A DNA stretch of 64,000 nt. Source: Atrina japonica (taxonomy: Eukaryota; Mollusca; Bivalvia; Pterioida; Pinnidae). The stretch lies in contig BROG01000003.1 in assembly GCA_030159075.1 (NCBI GenBank), forward strand, positions 3,765,001 through 3,829,000. Reading direction: 5' to 3'. Of this stretch, positions 10,390 to 24,133 are shown in pieces. Below the pieces are notes generated by a model. It searched no databases, was not told the DNA's origin, and saw only the letters and a list, made by a program, of their open reading frames with translations. The first letter of the stretch is position 1. Each line of letters starts with the position of its first letter. The translations under genes were made by a program, and so were the position numbers.

Positions 10390-12935
10390 AGAAAGCCGAT
10401 CTTATAACCAGGGTGATATTTCAGCTCTTCTTGCCTAAATCGAACACGTTTTGGATTCTGGTAACAGCTATTATGTAACTAAATCCCAAACATGATTACA
10501 GTAATCTGTCATGGATAATTACCATCATGTAGACTCCACCCTCATGTATCAGTTTATTTCTGTAACATCATTTAGTTCAGTGGTCATCCTCTCTAAGCTC
10601 TGGGCAGTACATTTAGTGGTCAGGCTCTACTGTTGGTTTTCTAGTCCAGTTCTCCACATGATTTTGGCAGTTGGAACAAAGTCTGAAGTGAAGAAGAGAA
10701 TGTTACTTATTGAGTGCCAATCTTGTGTTGTCCTTCAGTGTTAACTTCTACTTCACCAGAGGTCAAGGAAGTGGCATTAGTTCAGGTTAAATATTTATAA
10801 AAAGAGAACATGAGGTTGCTGTTAATACAATACACATATCTGACCCTTCCTGTACAGACAGAGGTGGACTGCAGCAGTGTATTTTACTGATTTATCTCTA
10901 CAGAGTTACATTTTACCACATGTACCGTCATTTTTTTTTTCTTCACCAGAACATCTGTCAGTTAATTCAAAATATAAATGGCAAGAATAAGTACGAAATT
11001 ATCAGCATGACCAAAACCAATAGCCACAATGAATGGGAGAAACTATGTTGAAAAGATACAAGATTTTACAAGCCGATATCTCTGTTGGAGAAAAAATACA
11101 CAGATTAAATATAGATCATATTCCAATATACAGGTATACATAACAATTTAGCTGATGATAAAATTGTAATGTGTAGCATACACCTGAATGATAATTAATG
11201 TTGTTATAAGCAGGTGTAAATCCAGGTATATGTATAAATATATCATAATTCTACATTTTTTCTCTCTCTTTCTGGTATTAGATTTTAAACACTCGAGTAA
11301 AAAATCATATTCATGGGATGTACGTATATAAAATTTATAACACCATTTATTATTTCATCATTCGAATCATTTCAAGGCAGAAGAGTTTATGTCCATTTAT
11401 CTATTAACACAAACAAAACTGGTTACGAAAGCTTACAGTCGCAATATAATTTGACATGAAAATGTACTTTAAATATCCTTGCAATTGATGCACTAATTAC
11501 AAAATCAATTTCTGGTGTTGTTTATTTACATGATTTAAAATGTGATACAACATAATCTTTCTCAGGTACAGGTACAAACATGATGTAGGCCTGTTTTAGT
11601 CTTTCAGCTTGACTCCCAAGTATCTGAATGCTATACTCTTTATTGTTATAGCGGTGTAGTCTATTACAAGTCTTGGAGGTTTAAAGGGTAATGTCATCCA
11701 TGAAGATGACAAAATCTATACAAAAAAGTTGTGGCCATGGTTGCCAAGGGAATTGCCATTGTGAATGGTTTCACTTTACAATTTCTGTCCCAAGAGAATC
11801 AGAGTTCATGTGACCTTTCTCAACTTAAAATTCTACAAGGTCTGACCCATGAAAAAATTTCTGTTTAGGGAATGTCTCAAAACATACTTCAGCTATAGGG
11901 CCAATTAAGATGCCTGTTCTTCCAGTTATACTATAACAGATGTATATCTCTCTACAAGGACAATAAGAAAACTTGCTTCAGTTTTTCACATGGATCTGGG
12001 CAGTACCTAGCATTTAGTTTCAAATTTTTTGGCGGTAATTACATTTACAGTCTAAATTTGTTCTTTACAGCACTGGAATCTGTCAAATGAATTTAAAAAT
12101 GTGTCAGAAAATCAAAAGGCAGGAAATTGATTTTCTTCTTCACACTTCATTCAGCATATCCAATTTCTCAACCATCAACTGTCATTATGGCTAATTAAGA
12201 TTTGTCATTAATTATAAATGCTTGTGTTCATGTTCTTTTACCTCTTCGAGTTGAACAATATATAAAATTTAAAAAAAACTCAGATTGGATAAACAAATTC
12301 TGATCACTCTGATGGAGATTTTCATATCCATACAACACATCCGTGTAAGATGCTATTAATCTATACTGATGATGCAGCCAGACATTATTAACATAATGCT
12401 TGACTTAACTGATATTTGTCATTCCAAAAACTAAATCTACTTGCTCATTTCAATTAAACTGAAAATGAAAAATGATGAAATAATCAAAACAAAACTAATC
12501 ACTTTAATGGTCTCAAATTCAACCACCAAACGATTAGTAGTTATATTTTATACATTAAAAAAAAAAAACATTCTTGTTAATCTTCTGATGTTAATTTCAT
12601 CACCTATATCAATCAATATCACCACGAAGAATCACCTAGCCTTACTATTGTGTGACTCATGATTCATTTTGTGATTTGCAATTCTACCCTGATTCATCTG
12701 CAATGATCAATTGAAACAAGGATACTCCCTTTTACTCAACTTGTACTTAAAATTAACACTTAGTCTTCATGTTGAATGTGATCAACTGCACATACATACA
12801 CACACTTCCCATGATTCAGCTTACAAAAAAATGATAATACTGTTTGGTCATTGAGGTGTCCAAATTTACAGGGATCCACTGTACGGTACATAGCTGTAAA
12901 ATAAAAACGTTTAATTCCTAGTAAAGGATTATAAA
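10390..12935. other. AT-rich non-coding DNA
   Basis: No exon, RNA gene or clear repeat. The small frames at 10511-10744 and 12441-12662 show no domain, signal or splice context I can support. Confidence 0.5.
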
Positions 12936-13152
12936 TACAGTGGACTCTCATCTAAAGACCACCTACATTTAGCTTAGGAGACATCTCACATTTTAGACCA
13001 CAAGATTTCAGTCTTTAATACATATATTACCTCACTAATGAGACCTCACAAATGAAACCACTCACTAATCAGACCACCTCACATATGAAACCACTCACTA
13101 ATCAGACCACTATGAGTAGTCAGTTAGGTCTTAAAAATCCAGGTTCCACTGT
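12936..13152. mobile_element. TACAGT MITE with internal short repeats
   Basis: It opens TACAGTGGACTCTCATCTAA and closes CCAGGTTCCACTGT, approximate inverted ends. The interior has a tandem-like duplication of ATGAAACCACTCACTAATCA and CAGACCACCTCAC. A diverged member of the abundant family. Confidence 0.55.
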
Positions 13153-15855
13153 TTATTGGGGATGAAAACTGTCATAAGTCAATATGACATATATAGCAAT
13201 GGCAGTTTACAAGAGACAGTATAACACAGGTGGTGTATTTAATCAGCTCAGTGGCTGTTCAATATAATCATGATAAACTAATTATGATACAGGAAGCTTC
13301 ATCATTTAGCTTTTAAACATAGATGGCTGAAAATTTATAGCATCCACCAGTGCCTTTACCATCATAAATCTACCATGTACTCCTCAACACACGTAATTCT
13401 TTGGTCGGACTTACTGTGGACAAAAGCAAGGGGAAAAAAATGTCAAATAGGAAACAATCTTTGTTAAAATCAATAAAGAATAAAAATCTTGATGGTGGCC
13501 TAAAGGAAATTGAAGGATGATTCTTTAATTTTTTATCCTGTCAGAGGCCCGCATATTTCTCACAGCCAATTACAACACATCTGTCCCCGAGATAGCAAAT
13601 GACAAATGAGCTTTTTGATCCCTGATGCATCAATACTTTGGCAATTGACTATGGTCCAGGCACCACTTAAACTGACTAAACTATTACTGTTTCTTTTTTT
13701 CCCCTTTCTCTCAAGTAACACATAATGTAATACAGTTTCCTGACACAACGTTCATTACATGTGAGTAATTTACTTGACTCATCCGGGTAGAAAATCCGAG
13801 TTGGCAAGAGCGTGGCATCATCTATGAGACACATCATGCAAAGCACCCATTCATCAATACGAGATAGGAAGTCATTCCAACTCCATACTCTGTTTTTGTT
13901 TTTATTTTATTTTTTTATCTTGAGGCATTAATATGGATCCATTAGTGATGAATGGGCTTATAACAAGAACCATCGCAAAATTAATATACCAGATCTGTAA
14001 AAATGGATTCCAATCAAAGATCAAAAACATTGATAGAACCAGCTCAATGACTGCATCTTTTTATTAAAGAGAGAAATGAGAAAATACACTGTTATTTCCA
14101 AAGGATGTATCGACATATTTCAGAAAAAAATGAACTTATTTGCAATTGATATGTCATAGCACATCATTCAATTTTGCCATCAAATGGATCAATTAGAAAG
14201 CTTTCAAATCAGCTATTGATCATGTGATATTAACAGGTACATCTTAATGTTTTGATGAAACAACTTCACCTGAGCTATCATGATGTAACCAAAGGTATCA
14301 CGATCAATGAACCATGACTGTGTACAACATCTGGCCTTCAGAATGTGCTTAATGCAAATCCAAAAAAAACTAAAAGACAATGATAAATGTTTCTATAATA
14401 TCAAAGCATGTATTCTAAATTTGTGACAAAAACTGCTGGTTTAATGTAAATAGTTGATAGTGGGTTTTAAAGCTCACAGAAAAATAGAATGTTAAGACAA
14501 GCTTGAATTCCTTATAAATACAAGTTCCCCTGCTACAACACAATTTATCATGCTGTCGTAAACAGTTGGTAAATATATATATATATGTACATTTTGTAAA
14601 TACATACAACTTTTGATCATTTTCTTGGGTACATGTCAAATTCAGAACTCTACAGACAGATGTACATTGTATATGTAAAATGGCCATCAAATAAGACATG
14701 TCAATATTGTATCTTTAGGTGACAAGACATTATGTAGTGGGTTTAGCTGTTTATACAATTAAATGGTGTAGGGGGTTCTAGTGACAACAATGTTATGGCC
14801 CTCCTAAACATAATTTAAGCTGCATCTTAAATACAGAGCCTGTACCAAGGGCTATATATAGCACAACAGAGCAGATGGAGAAATTCATTGAAATTCAATA
14901 AACTGCCCCCTGGTGGTCACTTAATAAATATTAATAATGCATTATGGGAAATGGAAATCAAACAATGATTACATGCCAATTTTACATTTCATGTTAAATC
15001 AATGAAACTTTGACCCCAATTAATTCTTTCCAAAGAAATCTTGTTTATCTGACAAACCAGTGCACACTGGGGCATGAACAGGGTCACAGGCAAGAGGGGT
15101 TTCATTGAGGAGGCTCCCGAGAAATAGGAAAATCTTTTACATTATTGGGATATTTAATAATAAAATATGAAGACTTAAAATGAGTAGACTTAAACATATT
15201 GCAAGCTGGTAAAACTGTAAGTGGTAAGGGGCGTGACTTGAAGATTGTGGTGATGTCGTCAGATTCTCCTGGAGTTTAAGGGCAAGAACATTATTTATAC
15301 AAAAATGTGAAAAAGTGAAAGCTCAAAACCACAAGTATACCTCATTATCATTGTACATGGTACAGACATGGAATTATGAGAATCAAAAAGATCTGCTTTT
15401 TCAAAACTGCAATTAAATGGAAATAAATCCGGATACCATCAATTCTCTTAAATTTTCCGAGTAAGAAAGTCGAGATGGAGATATTTCAAATCTGTCCTAA
15501 CATGGGTTTATAAAAAATTGGGGACTCGATACCAAGTGGCGTATAATTATAGTTTACGCCATTAAAAGACTAATCTTAAAGTACAATCTAGGTATGACTG
15601 ACTCATCATAACACCGTTATAACAAATGTATTGACTCACTTACACAGTATCCACTTTCTGATAACTGTGAAATGTAAATAAAAAGGACTTAGAGATGTGG
15701 GCATCAGATACGCGTCTATGCATACAGGTTTTCTTTAAACTAGTATCAATGTTCTCTTCCGTTTAACACATAAACAGGTATCAATGTTCTTTCTTTTGAC
15801 AGCTCCTTTTGTACTTTTTATTACTTTTTTTTTAATGGGGTTTATCTTCTTTCAC
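13153..15855. other. AT-rich non-coding DNA around a weak ORF
   Basis: Apart from the minus-strand frame at 13676-13906 and a short AT run near 14573-14586, nothing is recognised. Frames at 13560-13748 and 14415-14699 are not supported as genes. Confidence 0.45.
13676..13906 (-). CDS. Weak candidate coding fragment, unidentified
   Basis: A 76-codon stop-to-stop frame on the minus strand. Its first half (residues RVWSWNDFLSRIDEWVL, then an acidic/aliphatic segment ending FYPDESS) looks more protein-like than other frames here and retains several CpG dinucleotides. A weak donor-like CAAGTAAAT follows the DESS residues. Against it: the sequence upstream on the coding strand is A-rich, so there is no good splice acceptor, no start codon lies at the front and I cannot name a family. 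Treat as a lead only. Confidence 0.12.
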   Translation of the reverse strand, partial: NKNKNRVWSWNDFLSRIDEWVLCMMCLIDDATLLPTRIFYPDESSKLLTCNERCVRKLYYIMCYLRERGKKETVIV

Positions 15856-16035
15856 TACAGTGGAACCTGTCTTGAGAGATCGTCCTTTCTTCTACTGAAA
15901 TATGGTCTCTCAAGACAGGGGATCCTTCGAGGAATTTTATTTACAGAGATATCTAATTGAATCGCTCTCAAAATGTGGTCTCAAAAGACAGGTGGTTTTT
16001 TCATAACAGCGGTCTCTCAAAACAGCTTCCACTAT
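15856..16035. mobile_element. TACAGT MITE, GAGAGACCAC type
   Basis: It runs from TACAGTGGAACCTGTCTTGA to CAGCTTCCACTATA, giving approximate inverted ends with TA borders. The interior has TCTCAAGACAGGGG and AAAAGACAGGTGG, like the copies at 2252, 28941 and 30373. Confidence 0.7.
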
Positions 16036-16485
16036 ATTTACTCATTATTCTTTTCTCGGAGGGAAAGGGGTTAGTTTCTGATAAGAGGATGTCACTAACA
16101 GTTCAGGAGTGTTTACCGTAAACATAATCTGACATACAAACATTATAATTGTCCTTTCATTTCTCCACCACATTTATCATCTGATCCATTGACATTTATG
16201 TGGGATATCTTTCACCTTTAAATCATGGACTGATTTCTCATGTATGGAACCCTAAACACCACTATTAAAACATTAATTTCTTGTGAATGAATAGATGGAC
16301 AAGTTACATAATCCAATCAAATATTTTTTTTCTTTGAGGGCAACCATGTTTCCATGGCAGACAACAAAAATTGCAGTAGCACCTGTGCAGCTGGGCAAAT
16401 TATTATTAAAGTTAAGGTCAAGGCCCGCCCTAGCATGTGATGGGTAAGGTGCCTTGTTTTTTTCTGTTTGTGTTTCATCTATATC

Positions 16486-16534
<49 letters not shown>

Positions 16535-17085
16535 TATATATCTATATAGAAACATTCACACTGTATAATTATAGCATTTTTTTTGTCAATATAATAATTT
16601 ATGGAGTATAAGAAAAAATTATTGACCAATCCAAAATAAAAATGTATCGACCATTTTATTACATTTCCAGGATGAAACACATATATATTTAACATAAACT
16701 CACATACACACAGTACTGGCTGTTTATCTGGTACAATGCATGTGTATCAGAGCTTCAATGAATGCATATCAATGTTCTGGTAATTATCTCATTCTGTGAG
16801 TATTGATGTTCCTACATCAAAGCCAAGATCTGTTGTATTGAGAGTGGTACATTAATTTAATATCTTAAATGTAAGCTAACCAGACTTAATTGAATTAACT
16901 GAAATTGATCACCGTGTGTGATTTGAATGTACTTGATCTATATAATGTAAAATGCTTTGATACCAGGAAACTTGTGTTTTTAACTATAGAAATCAATGTT
17001 TAAATTTTGAATACTCATTTTTCTGCCAAAGTTTTTCCTTAACTTTGACTTTGAGTACAGATGTACCATTGGAAGTTTTAGTTGT
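16036..17085. other. Non-coding DNA with a (TA)n tract
   Basis: A (TA)n tract with short CACATA interruptions occupies about 16488-16548. The minus-strand frame 16273-16695 reads through it as repeated Tyr-Ile and is not a gene. Nothing else recognised. Confidence 0.55.
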
Positions 17086-17965
17086 CTACTAGTATCTGAA
17101 TTTTTTGATATTCAATTCTAACTTTCTCTAACAGCCTGCTAATATCTGAATTTGATTTAAGTTGTTTAGTTAGTTGGTACATATATTTGCACTTAAAGAG
17201 ACCTAAGCTATCAATTAGTATCTGCTCATAGCCCTGAGCTGCCTGTTTCTGCTCTTAAAGTACTGAGTTGTCAGTTAATATCTGCTCATAGCCCTGAGCT
17301 GTCAGTTAGTATCTGCACTTAAAGACTCCCAACTGTCAGTTAGTATCTGCACTTAAGACTCCCAACATTAAGTTAGTACCTGCACTTCAAGTCCTTGAGC
17401 TGTCACTTTGAATCTATATTCTTCAGAGTCTTGGGTATAAGTTAGTATCTGTACTTCAGGTCCTGAGCTGACAGTTAGTATCTGCACTTAAGACTCCCAA
17501 CTGTCAGTTAGTATCTGCACTTAAGACTCCCAACTGTCACTTAGTATCTGCACTTAAGACTCCCAACTGTCAGTTAGTATCTGCACTTAAGACTCCCAAC
17601 TGTCAGTTAGTATCTGCACTTAAGACTCCCAACTGTCAGTTAGTATCTGCACTTAAGACTCCCAACTGTCAGTTAGTATCTGCACTTAAGACTCCCAACT
17701 GTCAGTTAGTATCTGCACTTAAGACTCCCAACTGTCAGTTAGTATCTGCACTTCAAGTCCTTGAGCTGTCACTTTGAATCTGTACTCTTCAGAGTCCTGG
17801 GTATAAGTTAGTATCTATAATTCAGGTCCTAGGCTGTCAGTTAATATCTATAACTCAGGTCCTGAGCTGTCAGTTGGTGTTTGTAATTCAGGCCCTAAGC
17901 TGTCAGTTGGTATCTGTACTTCAGAGTCCTGAGCTAGTTAGTATCTGCACTTAGAGTCTTGAGCT
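17086..17965. repeat. 33-bp minisatellite with duplicated higher-order block
   Basis: The core unit is CTGTCAGTTAGTATCTGCAC followed by TTAAGACTCCCAA (33 bp). It is most regular from about 17470 to 17750, with nearly identical units. Flanking units to about 17090 and 17960 are degenerate. A non-unit block, CTTCAAGTCCTTGAGCTGTC to CTGGGTATAAGTTAG, occurs once near 17385-17460 and again near 17752-17825, so a larger segment was duplicated around the regular core. Confidence 0.9.
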
Positions 17966-19505
17966 GTCAGTCAGTATTGCCTTTATTATCTGCTAGCACT
18001 AAACTTGTAATTATTAGTCTTAAGCTGTCAAATAGTACATGGATGTTGGATGGCATGGGGGTTGCCATTCCAGGACATGTAGGTTGCCTCCAACAGCAAG
18101 CACCCCCTCACGTCAACATCAGTGCCAACAAGACACATTTATATAACCTGCAAAAACTTGTTTATTTTAAGTCGTCATGAAATTAATCAAGTTAACGGTA
18201 TACAACATTTTACATCAACGGTCTTCAGACAACTTTTTATTATTTGACCTTGATTTTAATTCTAAGACTTGAGCTGTTTGTTGTAGGTATGCAACTGATT
18301 CTAATTATCAAAAGCTATAACATATATCAATACACACACACAAACACACACACAAACACATACATATATATATATATATTTACATACCTTAATCAGTATA
18401 AACTATAGAGCATGAAATTTCATAATCCCTTACATCATCAAATGTACATTATAAATAGAATAAACGACCCTAAACTTAAAAACAATACAAAAGACAATAT
18501 ATAAATAATTCTGACTTCATATAAGGAAGTTACAGTTGGACAAATATAGCACAATACATCATAGAGATATTTTAATGGATGACAAAAAAGCAAAAACAAA
18601 CCCCCAAAAAGGAAATATATCATCATGATCTCTAGTTTCCATCAGAACGGGTGAAAAAATCAGATACATACTGCTGTAGTTCACGGTGAATGAACAAATC
18701 AATTGATGAATTATGAAATTGTCAACTTAAAGTATTATACACATTGCCAATATTATAAACATGTTTTTTTTTTCCAGGTTATAACATCAAAATGTGTAAA
18801 TTTCTACCAAGATAAATCGGCACATGTTTATCAATATGACAAGTCTAAAGTAGATCATAACAGGGGTGTCAGGCTAATTTTCATCACAAAAATAATAAAC
18901 TTATAAGTCTACAATGTACCAAGGTAAAAGTGGCACATCCGGGTTCTGTTGGAAACCAAAACAACATGGTCTATTTTCCTCCAAGATAAAGGTGCACAGG
19001 TTAAACATTTTGCCTTGATCCGATTCCATGCATTACTGTAGCAAGTATTTTTGTGGAGACAGGTAACATTGTCACCCCTGTATTCATTTAAATCCAGAAA
19101 TGCAATGTTTATAATCTTCATACACATGAAATTCATGACCTACAATTTCTCAAAATTGAGTTGCTAATATTTCAATTTTTTTTAGGAATAGAGACTTTTA
19201 GATAAATAGGTTACTACTTTAAGACAGGTAAAAGTAGCCTGCTTCTCTTAAGTTACAAAATAACAGTTTTAGAGATCCTACGTTTTGAAGCACAAATAAA
19301 TGAAAGCCAAACAGATGTATTACGAAAGTTGACTGAAAAAACCAATGATTTATGTGACTAGGATGATAGGTGGTTTTGAGTCACACATGCCCCTACACAT
19401 GGACAAACTGTAACATGTATGTATACGCAAACAGTTCTTTATCCAGTTGTTGATCCCAATCTGATGGATGTTAAATATGTAGGACAGACAAATTGAGGTA
19501 TTGAA
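17966..19505. other. Non-coding DNA with a CA/TA microsatellite
   Basis: A CACACAAACACA tract with following TA repeats lies at about 18331-18382. The frame at 17959-18180 has no identifiable homology or splice context. The remainder is plain AT-rich sequence. Confidence 0.45.
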
Positions 19506-19510
19506 ACGAG

Positions 19511-19650
19511 ATGTGTTTGTGAAACACAAATGCCCCGGTCCCAACAAATTTCTATGCTGGTAAATAAAAGGACCCCACCCCAGCCCCAGCGGCATGTGAT
19601 GTCAGTGAAGTGTGAGTAACTCTTAGATGAACTTTCAGTCCAAGTTTAGT

Positions 19651-19699
<49 letters not shown>

Positions 19700-19818
19700 A
19701 ACTTGAAATATTACACTTTATGTGTAAATGGGATGGAATTATGGACAGACAGACAGGCAGATGGATGATCTAAACACTATATGCCCCTGGCAGACCTTTC
19801 AGGGCACGGGCATAAAAA
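19511..19818. repeat. Dispersed mollusc-type repeat split by (TA)n
   Basis: It starts GTTTGTGAAACACAAATGCC, contains CCAAGTTTAG and later ACAAACTTGAAATATTACAC on either side of a (TA)n tract at 19653-19695, then GACAGACAGACAGGCAGATG, and ends TGCCCCTGG...CAGGGCACGGGCATAAAAA. I recognise this pattern as a common dispersed repeat of mollusc genomes but cannot name it. A fragment of its first part lies at 52209-52232 in reverse. Confidence 0.55.
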
Positions 19819-19864
19819 TGTCCAATTTATTTCATATAATATTTACAGATTTCCAGAAGTTAAT

Positions 19865-20035
19865 CAATATCCATACACTCAAACATGTCTTTAAAGGCCA
19901 GTCTAAGTGAAAAGTGGCCACTGCAGACAGGTGCCCTTTATAAAGAGGTTTATTCATTGTGAAAAAAAAAGTTAACAAATATTATACTTGAATAGCCTTT
20001 ACAGGCAACTGTTTAACATACAACATCTTTTATGT
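19865..20035. repeat. Dispersed repeat family C, copy 1
   Basis: GTGGCCACTGCAGACAGGTG, CTTTATAAAGAGGTTTATTC and CTTGAATAGCCTTTACAGGC match in order the sequence at about 51185-51305 (CACAGGTGGACTTTATAAAG, GGTTATATTTGAATAACC). The vocabulary resembles the TACAGT MITEs but the ends are not clear. Confidence 0.45.
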
Positions 20036-20039
20036 GTTT

Positions 20040-22870
20040 AAGGTGTCTGGTGTAAATGGTTCAATGGTAAATCAGAGATCACTGCTCATCTACAATATCT
20101 ACAGAAATCAAAGCATCAAAACGATACAGGGACAGATGGCTTGATCAGTCAGCGTGTTGAGTAAACAACTATGGACATTCTAGCACACACTTAAAATCCC
20201 CAGTGGTTACTGTTGCGATAAAAATCTGAGTCAATCTGACAAATGAGACATGGACTTTTCTTGACATTTAATATTGGAAATTTTAATGAGATCATCTGTT
20301 TATTGGTTTGAATTGGTTTGAAATACACACTGAGGAAGACCAATTAAAAGATGGCATATGGCTTATACATAAATAATATAGTATACTGGTCAATTAGCAT
20401 CTGAACAAATTACCATACAAGGTTATCAAACAGGTCAAAAGTTTTATAATGGACCAGTTTACCTGTGGTCAAATTAAGCAGCTTGACCCCGGCTGACATA
20501 TTTAAATACAGTCAGTGTGTCCAGAGTTTGTTAGGATGTGATTACAAACATCCTCTACAGGACAAAAGATGGCCGGTTATAGTATGGTAAAAGTTGACTA
20601 GGACCCCACCTGGAGGTGAAAGACGCTTTTGATTTTGTTTAACATTCGACCTACATCATCCTCTCCACCGTCTAGCTAGGTGGTGAGTACAGATGAATGT
20701 TGCGAGTCTAGATCTATCTACCTATTAAGTGTAGGGGAGGCTAAGATCAAACACGGGTGTTAATTTTGTACATACAAACCCATTCACACTAAAATGAAAA
20801 ATAACGGCCTCCAAGCATGCTGTGAATTAGCAAATAGGAAATAATTCAAATACCACTCTGTACTTATCAATTGTGAAAGTGTAGAATTCATAATGAAATT
20901 TTCAATGAGACCTAATTTACCATATCAGTACTAAAATGTCTGTGATGTTTGAAGAGCAAGTGAGACTAACTGCCTTGTTTGCTCTTTGACAATCAAATTG
21001 TAAATACTTGTCCCTTATGTTGTAAATGTGATTTATTTAGTCTTGTAAAAACACAAAGACCTAGTAATCATGCAATAGCTTTAAATCTCTGTCAGGGTGG
21101 TGATTTGAAAACATATTTACCCAACACCTTCACTGCCTTATCCAGATCTTTAAAATTGGCCAATTTATACATTGTTTGATACCCTAGCGAGTTTATCAAA
21201 TAGCTTTTTTACCAACAAATTATTTTTATGACAATTAATAAAGAGAAATTGCATACAAGAGTGTCTGTAAATTTGAACGACAACTTGGTGATTAGAAGTA
21301 CATAATATAAGTTAGATACCTCATAAACGAGACATTCTTTACAATATTTATAACACAAGAAATATCAGACCAGAGGATAGTCTGATAAATTTTTATAGCT
21401 TGGTTGCCACTTGTATTTAATTTATTTGTTTATATAAAATATCAGTTGGCAAGAATAAGGGCACCTGATAACAGGGAAGGATATTGTAGAAGTGAAATAT
21501 GAAATTGAACTTTAATTCCATTTGAAAGAGATGATCCATCTAATCAAGCGTTTCAATTATGATAGATTTATAACTGATTTCCCTGACTTGATGTCATAGA
21601 TAATTGATTAGGAATTCCTGAAATTGATTACCCAATACTAATGTTGAGACCTATAGAACTAGTTAACATTTTAAAAACAGTAAAGACCTTGCAGTGTTTT
21701 ACTACCGAGTACAATAGTTCTGTTTTACACTCTTGTTGATGCAGTTGAAATTGTTGTTGGTACTCAAAGGTGAAAAAAAAAATTGATCCGAAACTAACAT
21801 TACAATTAGTTAAATTAAAATCAATAGAAAGGAAGTCACGTGTCTGAAACGAATCGCTATTAGTATGAAAGCGATTGTCATTATGTCAATACTGGGGCAG
21901 TGATCATAGCCAAAACAAGTTATAATGTGACTTAATCACTTGCTTTCAAGAGGGCTATTATTATTTGCCTTCTGGCTCCACATATCGTGTGCCAACCACT
22001 GCATATTCAATACAAATGAAATCTACGAACCATATGCCGATTTTCTCATGTTGTCTCCAGACCAAACACCCACCAAACGCACCTATTTGCTGACAGATTG
22101 AATCACACTAACGACTATTGTCACAATATATTTGTTGTGCTAAGTAAATTTTTCATCTCACAAATTCAGACAAAGTTGTAGTTTGTAAATCTTTTGATTC
22201 TATACAAGTTAATATTACTGTCTCAATTTTATTCTTCTGATAACATCAGGCTTTGAATCTTGTCAATTGATTTGTGGATAAAGGGTGTAGTTGATTCAAG
22301 CTTTTCAGTAACTTTAATAAATAATTGAAGGAATATTCACACTGTCCAGATATCATGATAAGCCTATTTATAAACTCAAATAATTCATCAATATTAATAA
22401 ACTATGGCCTCGTAAACATGTACGTGGGAAATCATTTAACTTCTAAAACTTTCCTTTTCCTGCACATTTTTTATTAACCATTTGCACGTACATTAAAATG
22501 AAACAGTAGAAAAATGATAATTCTATTCATTAAAAACCAAAGAAATTTGAATAATCATCCAACACAAGCATCCATTAATTACAGATGATGAAAATAAATA
22601 TTGCAAGATTTTCTCTAAAGTGGAAGTAAATTTCTCTTTTCTTCAAGTTCTGATTGTCATGCACAGATAGATGTCTCATGTGTTTCAAAACCAAGATTAT
22701 TGATGTGTAGGGTTTAGAACTAACATCTGGGTATCTATTTCTCAGACTGAATCAATAGGTACCTAGTAATTTAGATAAATGCGCTTGCAGTGGCAGAGAT
22801 TTTGACTCAAAAGCGGAATGTCCCTGACTCAATTTTCTGTACATGGCCATACCTATTATTTGATTTTTTT
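20040..22870. other. AT-rich non-coding DNA
   Basis: Read through on both strands. No exon, RNA gene, tandem array or repeat that I can support. Frame 20979-21179 is unconvincing. Confidence 0.5.
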
Positions 22871-22871
22871 T

Positions 22872-23125
22872 TTCATTTTGAATAGTGTTTTATGCCACAT
22901 TCAATAATTTTTTCAGTTATATGATAGTGGCCAGTTTTTAAAGGTGGAGGAGAGAACTCAGTTACCTGGGAAAAGACCACCGGCCTTCTGCATGTAAACC
23001 GACAAACTTTCTTACAAAATCAGCTTAGGTAACAGTGGGGCTCAAACCTGCGCTGATAGGAAGTGAGAGACTCCTTGATTTAAAGGCGATGCTCTTACCA
23101 CTTACCCACGTAGGCCCTGCCATAC
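22872..23125 (-). mobile_element. tRNA-derived SINE family 2, copy 1
   Basis: On the minus strand it begins GGCAGGGCCTACGTGGGTAA, continues GTGGTAAGAGCATCGCCTTT (a tRNA-like A-box region) and GAGTCTCTCACTTCC, then a B-box-like CAGGTTTGAGCCCC. The tail on that strand contains GTGGCATAAAACACTATTC. Related copies are at 27815, 35091, 42635 and 58840. Non-coding; the frame 23035-23256 is its shadow. Confidence 0.6.
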
Positions 23126-23233
23126 CGGTTAAGACTTTTATAAAAGGTAGTGACTATTTTTTTTTAACTAAGCAACCCCAATTTGTCCAAATGGAACATA
23201 ATAACACAGGGGATCATTTTGCTACCCTCATGG

Positions 23234-23345
23234 TTGCAGAAGTGGTCATGTGGTAAATTACAAAAAGTTTTTCATTTAGCCGGTAATATTGTTGGGGTCT
23301 CCTTTGCCTATTGGTTACAGCATCGCGCTTTGAACCATGAAGTCT
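23234..23345 (+). repeat. Duplicated flank, left copy
   Basis: These 112 bp, from TTGCAGAAGTGGTCATGTGG to CGCTTTGAACCATGAAGTCT, recur at 27758-27871 with a single 2-bp length difference (GGTAAATTAC against GGTATAAATTAC). Its 3' part is the first ~55 bp of a family-2 SINE, which breaks off where the G-rich block starts and continues only after the right copy. Confidence 0.9.
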
Positions 23346-24099
23346 AGGGGACGGGGGCGGAGGGGGGGGGGAGGCGGGGGGGGGGGGGGGGGGGGGGGAG
23401 GGGGGGGGGGAGGTGGGGCGGAGGGGGGGGGGGGGAGGGGGGGGGGCGGGGGGGGGTGAGGGGGGGGGGGTTGGGGGGGGGGGGGGGGTGGGGGGGGGAG
23501 GAGGGGATGGGGGGGGGGGGGGGGGAGGGGGAGGGGGGGGAGGGAGGAGTGGGCTGGGAGGGGGGGGGGGGGGGTGGGGGGGGGGGGGGGGGGTGATGGA
23601 GGGGGTGGTGGGGGAGCGGGGAGGGGTGGGGGGGAAGGGGGGGGGGATGAGCGGGGTGGGGGGGGAGAAGGGGGGGGAGGGGGGGGTGGGGGGCGGGTGG
23701 GAGTGGTGGGGGGGGGGGGGGGGGGGAGGGGGGGGGGGTGGGGGGGGGGGGGGGGTGGGGGTGTGAGGACGAGGGGTGCGTGGGGGGGGGAGGGGTGGGG
23801 GGGGGGGGGTGGGGGGGGGGGCGGTGGGGGGGGATGGGGGGAGGGGGGGGGGGGTGGAGTGGGCGGGGTGGGTGGGAGGGCGGGGGGGGGGGGAGGGGGT
23901 GAGGGTGGGGGGTAGGGGGAGGGAGAGAGGGTGGTGGGGGGGGGGGGAGGGGGGGGGGGGGGGGTAGGGGGGGGGGGGAGAGGATGGAGGGGGGGGGGGG
24001 GGGGGTGTGGGGGGGGGGGGGTGGGCGGGGGGAGGGGGGGGGGGGGGTTGGGGGGGGGGGGGTGGGGGGGGGGGGGGTGGTGGGGGTGGTGGAGGGGGT

Positions 24100-24133
<34 letters not shown>

